Positions 31,832 to 44,243 of a DNA stretch of 64,000 bases are shown here, in pieces. The number at the start of each line of letters is the position of its first letter. Position 1 is the stretch's first letter. Position numbers and translations under genes: made by a program. Origin of the DNA: Protula sp. h YS-2021 (taxonomy: Eukaryota; Annelida; Polychaeta; Sabellida; Serpulidae); the NCBI GenBank assembly GCA_949752745.1, contig OX457026.1:46633256-46697255 (forward strand), given 5' to 3'. A model generated the notes under the pieces. It worked only from the letters and a program-made list of their open reading frames with translations. It had not been told where the DNA came from and made no database searches.

Positions 31832-33067
31832 TGTCAGAATTTCGTATTCAACGTTTTGAGTGTTCGTAGTGTGTTCGTGGTTCTGTTTGTGCTCCACGCG
31901 GTTTCTGATGATGCGGAACGCATGTGGGTGTGGAGCCGCGCCCTTCGACGGAGAGTTTCCTTTGAAGTGGGTGATGAATGGACGAGTGCGTTTGATGATG
32001 TTCTACTTTTGTAATAAAGCCCGATAGGACAGTGACTCTCAGTTTAGGATTTGGGGGGATCTTGATCCAGTGAACACGATGGAGCTAGTTTAAAGTTTGT
32101 TTGATGTCGTTTAGTTAGATTTTGGGTCATCTAAAAATTTACTTATATATCAAGTATACCGGTTATCTCCACGAGTCGATATCGAAATTTCAAGTTTCAC
32201 GTAGCATTGTGTAGATCGCGCCAAGATTGTGCACCTGGCAGTATTTTTGTGTTTAAAAATTTTTATGTTGTCGGTTTTTGAGACAAGTGAAATTTTTGTG
32301 CTACCTAGCACAAACTTTGCGTGTAATTTTCAACTATTTAGAAATATTATAGATCATTACCGACAAAGCCTTTTTGTAGTAGAGTTCGCGATCTTCCCAA
32401 AAACATCACTTTTTGGCCCGTATGTCACTGGGAACATATGTTTTTGGGCAGCTATTTTCTTATTGGTTCTAAGTTTAGGCGGGAAGCTCTTTGATTGGTT
32501 ACATATTTAATTAGCAGCGGCTGTTCTGCCAGCGAGTATTTAAGGAACGCGCTTGCTGCACCAGCAGCAGTTGATTTTTTGAATGCATGGAAGCCGCACG
32601 TCAGGCGTGGGTCTATTTATTACGAGAAAAGACAGAAATGAGACAAAGGCTGTACGAAATGGGGTGCAAAGGGTGCTAGCACCAACAAAAAAAGAAGGGT
32701 TTTGAAAAAGTATTATGAGAAAGGTGGATGAATAAACGTTCGTGAATAATTTATTTTGGAAATAAAAGTATTAATGATTAAGGTACTGAAAGATAACTCA
32801 ATGAAGGGAAGGCATATAAATTAGCCAGACATAAATTTGGATAATAAAGGAAAAAAGGTGGACAAATGTGAACATATCATACGAAGTAGATAAAATAAAC
32901 ATAATAGTGTTGAAAGGAGTTTGTTTTCATTGACATCCGGATACTGCCCGACATAGCGAGCCATATATCGCAATTTTTCGTATTATTTGCTCGTATTTTC
33001 ATTCCATGACAAGCCAACGGCACCTACGCGCGGAGATCCCATAACCGTCACAACCCAAACTGTGACA
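31832..33067 (+). repeat. 5' LTR of element E (gamma type)
   Basis: It is 1236 bp, starting TGTCAGAATTTCGTATTC and ending CCCAAACTGTGACA. The U3 core is shared with the alpha and beta LTRs; the last ~500 bp (R/U5) is specific to gamma LTRs. Confidence 0.93.
32462..32544 (+). promoter_or_regulatory. LTR promoter module: inverted CCAAT, E2F-like, inverted CCAAT, TATA-like
   Basis: ATTGG is at 32462-32466, GGCGGGAA at 32478-32485, ATTGG at 32494-32498 and TATTTAAG at 32537-32544. The CCAAT pair is 32 bp apart with the E2F-like box midway. The module is present in nearly every alpha/beta/gamma LTR here, in the sense orientation of each element. Factor names are inferred from consensus motifs. 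Confidence 0.65.
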
Positions 33068-33070
33068 AAT

Positions 33071-33088
33071 TGGGGGCTCGTCCGGGAT
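33071..33088 (+). promoter_or_regulatory. Element E primer binding site, tRNA-Pro
   Basis: TGGGGGCTCGTCCGGGAT, three bases after the LTR, is identical to the site in element A. Confidence 0.9.
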
Positions 33089-33112
33089 TTTTCCGCCAAG
33101 AGGTAAACAATC

Positions 33113-36022
33113 ATGGAGCAGAACTTGCGAGCATTAATTGAACTTGGACAGGCTCTTGGGTACAAAGATGAGGAGTTACGGAGGTTCGTCGATGCTGAGC
33201 AGACAAAAGCGGAGGAACGCGACCGCATCGCCTATTAACGCGAGATCCGTGCTCAAGAACGAGAGGACCGACAGAAAGAGCAACAGCGGCAATATGAACT
33301 GGAACGCATACGCGAAGAAGCTCGCTTAGCCGAAGTACACGCACAAGCAGCTGTACATCAAGGTGAAGAAAGAGGGGAGGGCCGCATTTATAGTAGTCGA
33401 CCCAAGCTGCCAAGATTCGACGAGAAGGTCGATGATATTGATGCTTATCTCGAGCGATTTGAACGCTTCGCTCGCAGTCAGGGATGGCCGGAAGATACTT
33501 GGACCGTGAGTCTTAGCGCGATTCTTACCGGCAAGGCATTGGATGTATATAGCAGCATGCCTATAGAAGAAGTCGCCAATTACGCGAGGTTGAAGATGGC
33601 TATTCTCCAACGTTTCCAGTTAACGGCAGACGGATTTCGAAGAAAGTTTCGCGATATCAGGCCAGAAAAAGAAGAGTCCGTCCGTCAGTACGCCGCACGA
33701 CAGAAACGCTATTTTGGGAGGTGGATTGACATGTCTGGGATCGAGAAGAACTTTGTAGAGGTATGCGACTTATTTCTGCGTGAACAGTTTGTGAATCAGT
33801 GCAGTAGCGAATTAGCGTTATTTTTACGGGTAAGAGCACCGAAGTCCATTGATGAGACGATCAAACTGGCTGAGCAGTATCTCGAAGCGCACGGTGGAAC
33901 AATAGGGCAGGCGAGAGGGAAGCCGTCGACACAGAGCCGAATGTTGCCACTAAGAAGCTTTCCAAATGCCAGACAACAGTCGTCAGCTATATCAACGGCT
34001 CAGGCATCGAAGGTGTGCTACTATTGCGGAAAACCTGGTCATTTTGCACGCGATTGCTTCAAGGCTAAGAACGAGCTGGAAGGAACCACTCCACGGCGAA
34101 ACGAATCATCGCGGGACTTTTCCTACAGATCGAACCGCTCGGCACAAGGAAATGCACCACAGAGTTGGCGAGGAACAAACAACTCTGATCGGAAGCCAAC
34201 AAATCTGAAAACCGGAGCAATGGCTGCCAAACTGACCAGCGACATACTCTCTGAAAACGTGAAAGATGGAAAACTGCATTTGGCCAATGGAGGAACGGTA
34301 CCATATACGGGCACTGTCTGCGGCAAGCCGGACTGTGCGAAACGTCTTCCGTTATACAGAGGACTGGTCGCAGGACAGAAAGTGATCGTACTTAAGGATA
34401 CGGGTTGCGACAGTGCTGTTATCCGCAAAGATCTCATCACGGAGAACCAATTGTTGGATGAAGAGAGTCATTGTGTTTTGATGGACGGCACCCTGAGAAG
34501 TTTCCCAATGGCACGCATCAGTGTAGAAACGCCCATTTATAGTGGATTGCTCGAGGCTATGGTGGTGGAAGACCCTTCATACGATTTGATCATCGGCAAC
34601 GTATCTCCAACGGTTGATGATCGTGAAAAACCGACACAGGCCAACGATGCACATGTGAACAACACAAATGAGAAAACGACAGTGGAAGTGAAAACTGCAG
34701 CAGCCGTGCAGACAAGAGAGCAAGTTGTCCGAGAAAAGAAGCCAAAAGCCCCCTTAACCACACCAGCTGCAGAACTCGGTGAAATGAATACTGATGAATT
34801 GAAACGGGCACAAAAGGAAGATGAAACACTGACGAAGCAATTCAAGTACGCAGAGGACAAAACGGTGTTTAAAGTGAGAAAACGTGGAAGCTACAGATAC
34901 GCAATCAAGCATGGACTGTTGATGCGGTACTATTTTGAGACGAAGGGTGATGTCGAGGTCAAACTGAAGCAAATAGTACTCCCGAAACCGCTGCGAAAGG
35001 AAGTGATGACTGTTGCACATGAATCGATCGTGGGAGGACATTTGGCAGCAAAGAAGACTGCAGATCGAATAGCAGCAAACTTCTACTGGCCTGGAATTAC
35101 TGGCGATGTGAAGCGCTTTTGCCAGTCGTGTGACGTGTGCCAACGCACTTTACCGAAGGGTCGAGTCACTAAGGTTCCCCTTGGTGAAATGCCACTGATT
35201 GACACCCCTTTCGACAGAGTTGCGGTGGATATCGTCGGGCCAATCACGCCGATTGCAGAAAGTGGAAATCGTTACATACTGACCGTTGTTGACTACGCTA
35301 CGCGGTATCCGGAAGCGGTTGCTTTGAAGCGGATCGAAACCGTTGTTGTCGCGGAGGCACTCCTGGAAGTTTTCAGTCGAGTTGGGTTCCCGCGAGAAAT
35401 TTTGAGCGATCAAGGTAGTCAATTTACATCGGAGCTTATGAAAGAAGTTGCACGTTTGGTATCCGTCAGACAGCTCTTCACAACGCTGTACAATCCAAAG
35501 TGTAATGGACTTTGTGAAAAGATCAACGGAGTTCTGAAGAAGATGTTGACGAGAATGTGTAACGAGCAACCGAAGGACTGGGATCGATATTTGCCCGCCG
35601 TACTCTTCGCGTATCGAGAGGTACCTCAGGCGAGCACAGGATTTTCCCCGTTTGAGCTCTTATACGGGCGAAAAGTCAAAGGACCACTCGACATCCTAAA
35701 AGAAATCTGGACGGATGAGGATGCATCGGGAGAGGTGAAGAATACATATCAATATGTGGCGGAGCTACGGAATCGTCTAGAGGATACGTGTCGAGTAGCT
35801 CGCGAAAGCTTGATGGAAGCTCAAGGAAAGTACCGCCATCATTACGACAAGAAAGCGAGAAACAGGAGCTTCACATTGGGTCAAAAGGTCTATCTTTTGC
35901 TACCAACGGACCACAATAAACTTTTGTTACAGTGGAAAGGTCCATTTGAGATAACACGGGTCATGAACCGCATGGATTACGAAATCGACATGGGAGGCAA
36001 AAAGAAGATGCCAACCTGCTGA
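33113..36022 (+). pseudogene. Element E gag-protease-integrase, nonsense codon in gag
   Basis: The ATG at 33113 starts MEQNLRALIELGQALGY. Codon 42 is TAA (33236-33238) where related copies have GAA. The frame then stays open: capsid, CCHC knuckle (about 34016-34057), protease DTG (34397-34405), integrase HHCC (about 35020-35145), core Asp residues in VAVDIVGP and LSDQGSQF, Glu in LCEKING, and the GPF/Y module. It ends ...GGKKKMPTC at a TGA (36020-36022). Where intact relatives read KKIFHANLLKE, several bases have been lost, so the frame ends before RT. Element C has the same end. Confidence 0.92.
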
Positions 36023-37627
36023 AAGAGTTCATCGAACGTGAGGATGAAAGAGATGACACGAATCTCGATGAAGATAAGCCAGAACAGGAAGATTTAGTAA
36101 ATGACAACGGTGGAAACGTACGCACAGCAGCATATGCTCGGATAGCGGTTGCTGAAGACGATGCTGATGGAGAGAGCGATTCGGGTGAAGAGCTAATCCA
36201 TCTTCCACCTTTGCAAGAGACTGAGACGATTGATGACGTAAATGTGAACCCGAACCTTTCAATTGCGCAAATGAAGCAAGTTAACCGACTTTTGAAACAA
36301 TTCCGAGATATATTTACAGATGTGCCCGGCGAAACGGATTTGGAGGAATATGACATCGAATTGACGAATCAGGAACCAATCCGTGTGAAACCGTATCCAA
36401 TTCCATACGCGAAGCGAAAGGACATTGAGGATGAAGTTAGAAAGATGCTGCAATCCGGAATCATCGAAAAGTCGAAATCAGAGTATAATTCGCCTATTGT
36501 GCTAGTAAAGAAGAAAGACGGGTCAAATCGCTTTTGTGTGGATTACCAGACGCCTAAATGCAGTGACCAAGTTTGACACAGAACCAATGGGGAATTATGA
36601 TGATATCTTGGCGAACGTCGGGAAGGATAAAGTATTTTCCAAGATTGACTTCACCAAAGGATATTGGCAAATCCCTATAAGCGAGACGTCAAGAAAATAC
36701 ACTGCATTCTCTACGCCAAACGGATCTTACCAGTTTCGACGTAATGCCTTCGGTTTGGTTAATTCTGGAGCAGCTTTCAACAGGGTTATGCGAAAATTAT
36801 TGAATGGAACCACGAACATTGATAATTACGTTGATGATCTTCTCCCACACACCGAAGACTGGGAACGGCACTTAGAGGTGCTCCGAGACCTTTTTACACG
36901 AATCCGTGCCGCAAAGCTTACCATCCGTCCGTCGAAATGCTTCATCGGTTATGATAACGTCCACTTTACGGGACACGTGATCGGCAAAGGTGTGCTGCAG
37001 ATGGAAGCTGATAAAGTTGAAAACATCAGGAATGCACCACAGCCAACGACCAAAAAGCAGGTTCGCTCATTTCTAGGACTTGCAGGGTACTATCGCAAAT
37101 TCATACCGAATTTTGCTGAGATCGCTTCACCACTAACGGATTTAGTCAAGAAAGGTCGACCGACCAAGGTGGAATGGGGAAAACCGCAACAAACGGCGTT
37201 CTGCCAGCTTAAACAGCTATTGACGAGTTCGCCAATTCTTCGCCTGCCGGATTTCAATAAACGCTTCGTGTTGCGTACAGATGCTTCAGACACTGGAATC
37301 GGTGCAGTTCTTCTGCAACAGCATGAGGATGGAACATTTCCCGTTTCCTATGCCAGCAAAAAGCTGTTGCCTCGCGAGAAAAACTATTCGGTCATAGAGC
37401 GTGAATGTTTGGCCATTGTGTTCGGAGTATCGCATTTTGCAAAATATCTCTATGGCAGACATTTTACGCTTGAAACCGATCACGCTCCGCTTGCATACAT
37501 AAGGAAAGGCAAGACTGAAAGCGGACGACTTATGCGATGGGCACTCTGTTTACAAAACTACAGCTTTTACATTAAAGCGATCAAGGGCATCGATAATGTT
37601 GATGCCGACTACATGAGTAGACTGTAA
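36023..37627 (+). pseudogene. Element E reverse transcriptase-RNase H, one-base insertion
   Basis: An acidic linker is followed by RT: RVKPYPIPYAKRKDIEDEV, SPIVLVKKKDGSNRFCVDY, then an extra C at about 36547 relative to C (GATTACCAGACG versus GATTACAGACG) shifts the frame. RT continues from about 36536 in the new frame with FSKIDFTKGYWQIP and YVDD at 36837-36848. RNase H follows (LRTDASDTGIGAVLL, VIERECLAIVF, LETDHAPLAYIRKG) and ends ...VDADYMSRL at 37627. Confidence 0.92.
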
Positions 37628-37788
37628 CCAGTGATCTTTAGGCCTTGTGACTTTCTTGTTAATTTGTACTGTGTATTTTATTATTTTAATGGTTTTCATT
37701 GCATAACATGTATAGCGGAATTAGCACATTCTGACAGATTTTTTTTTTTTAGAAAACAACGGGGTGTTTTCTTAAAAGGGGGAGTAGT
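37628..37788 (+). other. Element E 3' UTR and polypurine tract
   Basis: Short AT-rich region; the purine run AAAAGGGGGAGTAGT ends directly at the 3' LTR (37789). Confidence 0.8.
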
Positions 37789-39023
37789 TGTCAGAATTTC
37801 GTATTCAACGTTTTGAGTGTTCGGAGTGTGTTCGTGGTTCTGTTTGTGCTCCACGCGGTTTGTGATGATGCGGAACGCATGTGGGTGTGGAGCCGCGCCC
37901 TTCGAGGGAGAGTTTCCTTTGAAGTGGGTGATGAATGGACGAGTGCGTTTGATGATGTTCTACTTTTGTAATAAAGCCCGATAGGACAGTGACTCTCAGT
38001 TTAGGATTTGGGGGGATCTTGATCCAGTGAACACGATGGAGCTAGTTTTAGGTTTGTTTGATGTCGTTTAGTTAGATTTTGGGTCATCTAAAAATTTACT
38101 TATATATCAAGTATACCGGTTATCTCCACGAGTCGATATCGAAATTTCAAGTTTCACATAGCGTTGTGTAGAACGCGCCAAGATTGTGCACCTAGCAGTA
38201 TTTTTGTGTTTAAAAATTTTCATATTGTTGGTTTTAATGACGATTGAAATTTTTGTGCTACCTAGCACAAACTTTGCGTGTAATTTTCAACTATTTAGAA
38301 ATATCATAGATCATTACCGACAAAGCCTTTTTGTAGTAGAGTTCGCGATCTTCCCAAAAACATCACTTTTTGGCCCGTATGTCACTTGGAACATACGTTT
38401 TTGGTCAGCTATTTTCTTATTGGTTCTAAGTTTAGGCGGGAAACTCTTTGATTGGTTACATATTTAATTAGCAGCGGCTGTTCTGGCAGCGAGTATTTAA
38501 GGAACGCGCTTGCTGCACCAGCAGCAGTTGATTTTTTGAATGCATGGAGGCCGCACGTCAGGCGTGGGTCTATTTATTACGAGAAAAGACAGAAATGAGA
38601 CAAAGGCTGTACGAAATGGGGTGCAAAGGGTGCTAGCACCAACAAAAAAAGAAGGGTTTTGAAAAAGTATTATGAGAAAGGTGGATGAATAAACGTTCGT
38701 GAATAATTTATTTTGGAAATAAAAGTATTAATGATTAAGGTACTAAAAGATAACTCAATGAAGGGAAGGCATATAAATTAGCCAGACATAAATTTGGATA
38801 ATAAAGGAAAAAGGTGGACAAATGTGAACATATCATACGAAGTAGATAAAATAAACATAATAGTGTTGAAAGGAGTTTGTTTTCATTGACATCCGGATAC
38901 TGCCCGACATAGCGAGCCATATATCGCAATTTTTCGTATTATTTGCTCGTATTTTCATTCCATGACAAGCCAACGGCACCTACGCGCGGAGATCCCATAA
39001 CCGTCACAACCCAAACTGTGACA
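37789..39023 (+). repeat. 3' LTR of element E (gamma type)
   Basis: 1235 bp; differs from the 5' LTR at a number of single positions, so the insertion is not as recent as A. It is followed by ATCGT and then by the continuation of D's RT. Confidence 0.93.
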
Positions 39024-42000
39024 ATCGTCAATATCTTGTCGTTTGGCGAACGGTACGGGATATGGTTTGACGCGGACTGGCTGTTGTGTCGTCAATTCAA
39101 TTTTGTGTTCGCCGAGGTTGGTCTTTCCTGGTACATCAGTAAAAATCGTCCGGAATTCCGCTAAAAGTTCTCGCACTTGTCTTTTCTGCTCATCGTCAAG
39201 TTTAGGATTGATGTTCACGTCGTCAACAGTTTCGGATTGTTTCGTTTCGGGTAGATTTGTTACTAATGAATCACACTCGCTGCACTCCTCTGGGTCAGAT
39301 TCCGCGATTGCGATGCGTGCAAACGCTGCTACTGTTGATTCTGCGGATTCGTCATTGTCGCTTTCGCTATCAGTGTAAGCGTTTGCATCATTTGCAGCTG
39401 TTTCTCGCTCAACGCACTCTTTCAACAAATTTGCGTGAAAAATCTTTCTTTTTCCGTCCATGTCAATTTCGTAGTCCATCCGGTTCAAAACTCTTGTAAC
39501 TTTGTACGGTCCTTTCCACTGTAAAAGGAGCTTGTTTCTATCTGTCGGTAGTAGGAGATATACTTTCTGACCCACGAGAAATCGCCTGTCCCTTGTCTTG
39601 CGGTCATAATGATGCTTGTGTTTTCCTTGTGCTTCCAGCAAACTCTCACGCGCTATTTGACAAGTGTCTTCCAAACGATTTCTTAAGTCCGCAATATAGG
39701 CGTATGTGTTCTTAACTTCGGTTGGCGCTTCCTCGTCCAGCCAGATCTCTTTGAGAATATCCAATGGCCCTCGCACTCGACAACCATAAAGAAGCTCAAA
39801 CGGTGAGAATCCTGTGCTGGCCTGAGGTACTTCTCTGTACGCGAAAAGAACTGCCGGTAAATATCTGTCCCAGTCTCTTGGTCGTTCTTTACACATTCGC
39901 GTTAACATACTCTTTAGAACGCCGTTTATTCTTTCGCAGAGTCCGTTGCACTGAGGGTTGTATGGAGTCGTAAAAAGTTGTTTCACGGAAATCAGTCGTG
40001 CTAGTTCTGCCATCAGATCTGAAGTGAACTGTGTTCCTTTGTCACTTAAAATTTCTCGAGGAAATCCAACACGACTAAACACTTCTAAGAGGGCCTCTGC
40101 AACGTTAACTGGCTCAATGCGTTTCAACGGAATAGCTTCTGGATAGCGCGTCGCGTAGTCAACCACTGTTAAAATGTAACGACTGCCGCTCTCTGCGATA
40201 GGTGTGATCGGTCCAATGATATCGACGGCGACTCTGTCGAACGGTGTGTCTATGACCGGCATTTGACCAAGTGGCACATTCCGCACCTTCCCTCGTGGAA
40301 TAGTACGTTGGCATACGTCACATGACTGACAGTACCGTTTTACGTCGCCGCTGAGTCCAGGCCAGTGAAAATTTGCAATGATCCGATCCGTAGTCTTTTT
40401 CACGCCAAGATGTCCGCCGACAATAGATTCGTGTGCCACCGACATGATGTGGTTTCGTAACGACTTCGGTACTACAACCTGCTTCAGTTTCAATTCGACG
40501 CCATCTCTCATCTCGAAGTAGTACCGCATCAGAATTTTGTTTTTCACCACATAGCGAAAAGATCCCCGTTTTCGTGACTGAAACGTCGTTTTGTCGTTCG
40601 CGTACTTAAAGTTCTTTAACAACGTTTCGTCGTCTTTCTGTAGTTTTATCAAGTCCGCGCTGTTGATCATATCCGCTTTGGCGTCTGGAGTCACCAGGGG
40701 CTTTTTTGCCTTCTTTTCTCTCACTGTTTGTTCGCGGGTCGTCACAGCTGCAGCAACTGGCGTATCCTCGTTTTCACTACACTCTCCTTCCTCTTGGTTC
40801 GCATGCGTTGCGATTGTGTCGATTTTGTCCGGCAAAACGTTTCCGATGATTAAATCATACGGTGGGTTCTTCACTACCATAACGTCAAGTAACCCCGTGT
40901 AGATAGGTGTGGTAACACTAACTCGCGCCATTGGAAATGTTCGCAACGTGCCATCCATCAGTACGCAATCACTGTTTTTTCCGGTGAGTTCAGTTTCTTT
41001 CACGAGTTCTTCTCGAACGACGGCGCTGTTACATCCGGTGTCCTTCAAGACGATCACTTTCTGATTGGCGACTAGACCACGATATAACGGAAGACGTTTC
41101 ACTGTATCCATTTTGTCACAAATTGCTCCGGTATATGGTATGGTTTCGCCATTCGCCAAGAAAAGTTTGCCGTCTTTCACATTTTCGTCCACAATCTCTT
41201 TTACACCGGTCGCGCCTAATTTCACGTTTGCGTTTCTTCGCGAGTCACTAGTGGCACGATCGCGATCGCGATATGGCTGATACGGTCGTTCTCCTTGCGG
41301 ACGAGTCGATGCAGGTTTAGCTCCATTTTTCTGTTTCCTGCAGTCACGGGCGTAATGTCCGATTTTCCCGCAAAAGTAGCACATGACGGACGATTGCGAT
41401 GTATTCGCCGTACGATTATTGTATCCTTGCGGTGGTGGTCGTGTAAACTTCTGCGGTCGTATCCTTCCTTGCGCTATGCTTCCGCCATGCGCTTCCAAGT
41501 ATTGCTCTGCCAGTTTGAACGTTTCCTCACACGACGTCGGAGCTCTCTCACGTAAGAACAAACTCAAGTCACTGCTACACATATTCACGAACTGTTCTCG
41601 TAGTAGCAGGTCACATATGGCGTCGTACGTTTTCTCGATGCCGGCCATCTCTATCCAGCGATTGAAGAAACGTTTCTGTTTGGCACTGTATTGTTGCACT
41701 GACTCATCCTTCTCTGGCTTGATCTCACGGAATTTCGTGCGAAATCCTTCAGCGGTGAGCTGGTATCGTCGTAAGATTGCTTCTTTTAGCGCCTGGTAGT
41801 CGTTTGCAGCCTCGACGGTCATGCTGCTATAAACATCCAGCGCTTTCCCCGTAAGTATCGCACTTAAACTGATTGACCACGTATCGCGATGCCATTCTTG
41901 ACTAATTGCAAACCGCTCGAATCTCTCGAGGAATGCATCAATATCGTCGACATTCTCGTCAAACTTTGGTAGTTTGGGTCGTGCACTGAGATATTGCTGT

Positions 42001-42225
42001 CGTGGCTCGCGCGGTTGTTCTCGTATTCCCATCTGAGCTCGTAGTTCCGCTTGACGTGTTTCTTTGCCGGTCTTCCCTCTCTTGAGCTCGGGTCTCGCGT
42101 TCAATTCGAGCTCGTTCACGTTGGTCTGCCTTGTCTTGTTCCACTTGAACAAAGCGGCGGAGTTCTTCGTCTTTATAGCCGAGGGCTTGACCAAGTTCTA
42201 TCAGTGAACGAAGATCCTGCTCCAT
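39024..42225 (-). pseudogene. Element D gag-protease-integrase-RT (N-terminal part)
   Basis: The gag ATG is at 42225-42223 (MEQDLRSLIELGQALGYKDEE...). At about 42055-42065 the coiled-coil coding has lost a segment and the frame shifts relative to the related gag copies. From there the frame is open through capsid (FDENVDDIDAFLERF), CCHC (CYFCGKIGHYARDC), protease (VLKDTGCNSAVV), integrase zinc and DDE motifs (VAVDIIGP, LSDKGTQF, LCERING), GPY and the start of RT (RVKPYPVPFAKRQDID), where E interrupts it. Confidence 0.92.
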
Positions 42226-42248
42226 GGTGTTGTATCCTACTGGCGATT

Positions 42249-42266
42249 ATCCCGGACGAGCCCCCA
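42249..42266 (-). promoter_or_regulatory. Element D primer binding site, tRNA-Pro
   Basis: On the minus strand TGGGGGCTCGTCCGGGAT lies two bases from the 5' LTR end; a perfect match to the site in A and E. Confidence 0.9.
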
Positions 42267-42532
42267 GATGTCACGAAATGGATGTCGTGATATAGACGGT
42301 CTAATGCCTTAGGAGTCGTGTGACTTGAACCACGGTGAACTTCGCTATGGCAAACTTGTGTCAGTTATGTCAAGGCTATAAATTTTAATGTTTTACGCTC
42401 ATTTGCTTCAATCGAACTTATTTTCCTTAGATATCTAATTGCAATTCCTGTTCTTTCTTTAAAAGTTCTAGTCGCACATCGACTGAAGTGTAAAACTCAA
42501 GAAGGACTCTGGCAAACAGTTCCTGATATTTA

Positions 42533-43087
42533 TTAAAACTTATAGCGTTCTAGTCTCTAGCCGTTATGGCTGGCAAGACGAATGAGAGAGTGGTTTGGGT
42601 ACAAATGTTTATTGCCTGACTGCTGAACACATTATGCATAAAACAAACATACTTTAAGAAACTGTCCACTAACCAGACTAACATATTCAACATAAAACTG
42701 TACTTGTAAACAATTAAACAGGGAAGGGGAAGGGGGATGGAGGTGGGTCTCTGGAAGCGCTTGCTTGACCAGTGCTTGCTTTGCATTCGTGAGGGGAAGC
42801 TTGGAAGAGCCTTGTTATGTACCGTCCGACTTAATCCCTGCACGACTCAACGGCCAATAGAACACAGGCATGACAGAAGGTACTCTGGGGCGAACTCCGC
42901 CCCCGAGTTACTGAGTGTGTGCTTCGCTCCCGCCTTGCATGACGGCACGCTGTAAGCCGAGACGCTCTGTCTACATCTCCGTCTGGCACGCTCTGTCGCT
43001 GTCAAGTCGAGTAGCGTGGGGGATTAAGGGGGAAAAGGGGCAGCGCATCACCAGAGTTTTAAAATCAAATAACACTTTATTTTTTAA
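42533..43087 (-). mobile_element. mini-2: 555-bp non-autonomous YR-element derivative
   Basis: Same architecture as mini-1: 3'-end part 42533-42668, 80-bp spacer 42669-42748 (AACCAGACTAACATA..., purine-rich end), 5'-end part 42749-43087. It abuts YR-3 directly in the same orientation, joined as TTTTTTAA|TTAAAACTT. Confidence 0.88.
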
Positions 43088-43256
43088 TTAAAACTTATAG
43101 CGTTCTAGTCTCTAGCCGTTATGGCTGGCAATACGAATGAGAGAGTGGTTTGGGTACAAATGTTTATTGCCTGACTGCTGAACACATTATGCATAAAACA
43201 AACATACTTTAAGAAACTGTCCAAATACCCAAACCACGAAGTGTTACTTGTAGTAG

Positions 43257-44243
43257 TTAGGACAAGGCGTTTTGAACGTTTGATCCCATGGTTTTTGCAC
43301 AATCCAGGCGTAGAATCAGAGGGACGTCAGTGTATCGCGTGTAGGACTCCGATGTCCAGTCTCCTTGGCTCTTAATCACTTGCGGTGGCAGCCCACAGGC
43401 AAGAGCAAAGGTAGCCCCGGCTCGTCGCAGGCTATGGCCGCTGTAGGCTGAGTCATCTAGCCCAACAGCACGCAGTTTGCATTTCAGCATCGACGAGAAC
43501 GCTGCGTGGGAGAGAGGGACGGTGGAGTCCGGGGTTCTGTAGGAGAAAAGCGCCGCTTTACCATGTGCGGGCGAAAGGCGGAGGTGGTGTTTTAACGCTG
43601 CAGTGGGGCATACTGTAGACTGCTCTACCTCTGGGATTGGGATGACGAGGGCTCGTGAAAAGTTGCGAAGTGTTTTGGTGCGTTTTACGTGAACTAGGGC
43701 GCCATCTGCACACAGCGTTACGTCATCACGGCAGAGGTCAGTTCTACAGTCGTGGCTAGTCTGGGTACGGGATAGCAGCGAGGACTTGCGCAGAAAGGTA
43801 AAGAAGCCCATGAGACAAGCAGCCCAGAAGCAGGCCTCTAATGGTTGCGAGAGGTCGAGAACTCCTCGGACGCGCTGCAAGATATCCAGCGAGAGCGGTA
43901 GTTTCTGTCGGGGTGGCGTACCTTTCTGCGTGTCGATTCCTTTCAATAGCGTCTTCACGAAGTGGTTATTCTCAATGGGGTTCGTGTAACCCAGCTCCAA
44001 GTGGAGTAGGCGAACTGCAGCGAGATAGCATCTCACGGACTGGGGTTTCAGGGATCGGCTGAGAAAACACGCGTAACGGAGCACGGTCGTAGTTTCTGCG
44101 GGGGCTGGGCGCATCCTAAAGGCTTGGCAGAAGGCCAGGTAAGACTTCAGCTGAGCCGAGTACGTTTCACGAGTGCTTTCTGCTAGGGCTGCTCTGCGGA
44201 ATTGGGCCACTTCGTTGTCCAAAATTTGTGTCTCCCGTACCAC
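43257..44243 (-). CDS. YR-3 tyrosine recombinase, intact frame
   Basis: The open frame of 328 codons ends at 43257; the stretch shown starts at a GTG (44243), and no ATG occurs early, so the true start is unknown (probably made by frameshift or internal initiation). An N-terminal SAM-like DNA-binding half (ESTRETYSAQLKSYLAFC) is followed by the catalytic half with Arg in FLRKS, His-Ser-Leu-Arg, Trp in GDW and the Tyr nucleophile in SYTRYTDV. It would recombine circular cDNA with target DNA. It is the only unbroken recombinase of this family in the window and a candidate source of activity for the mini copies. It overlaps the RT end by 61 nt. Confidence 0.9.
   Translation of the reverse strand: MVRETQILDNEVAQFRRAALAESTRETYSAQLKSYLAFCQAFRMRPAPAETTTVLRYACFLSRSLKPQSVRCYLAAVRLLHLELGYTNPIENNHFVKTLLKGIDTQKGTPPRQKLPLSLDILQRVRGVLDLSQPLEACFWAACLMGFFTFLRKSSLLSRTQTSHDCRTDLCRDDVTLCADGALVHVKRTKTLRNFSRALVIPIPEVEQSTVCPTAALKHHLRLSPAHGKAALFSYRTPDSTVPLSHAAFSSMLKCKLRAVGLDDSAYSGHSLRRAGATFALACGLPPQVIKSQGDWTSESYTRYTDVPLILRLDCAKTMGSNVQNALS

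Larger units (their letters stand above)
31832..39023 (+). mobile_element. Element E: Gmr1-like element (gamma LTR), structurally complete, coding broken
   Basis: E is 7192 bp on the plus strand with LTRs of 1236 and 1235 bp, PBS, gag-pol, PPT and the target duplication ATCGT (31827-31831 and 39024-39028). It inserted in D's RT gene. Three coding lesions are visible: a nonsense codon early in gag (33236-33238), a frame break between integrase and RT (about 36005-36022) and an extra C in RT (about 36547). It is the closest relative of element C and serves as an uninterrupted reference for it. Confidence 0.94.

Noticed and set aside
32229..32510. A 93-codon open frame inside U3 in the sense direction, present in many LTR copies, superficially like a retroviral LTR-encoded accessory gene.
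   Set aside because: It starts with GTG, not ATG, and its hydrophobic C-terminus is just the translation of the CCAAT/E2F promoter boxes. Comparing this copy with the old LTR at 3813-4094 by hand gives roughly 17 replacement and 6 silent changes, as expected without selection. It is broken in element B.
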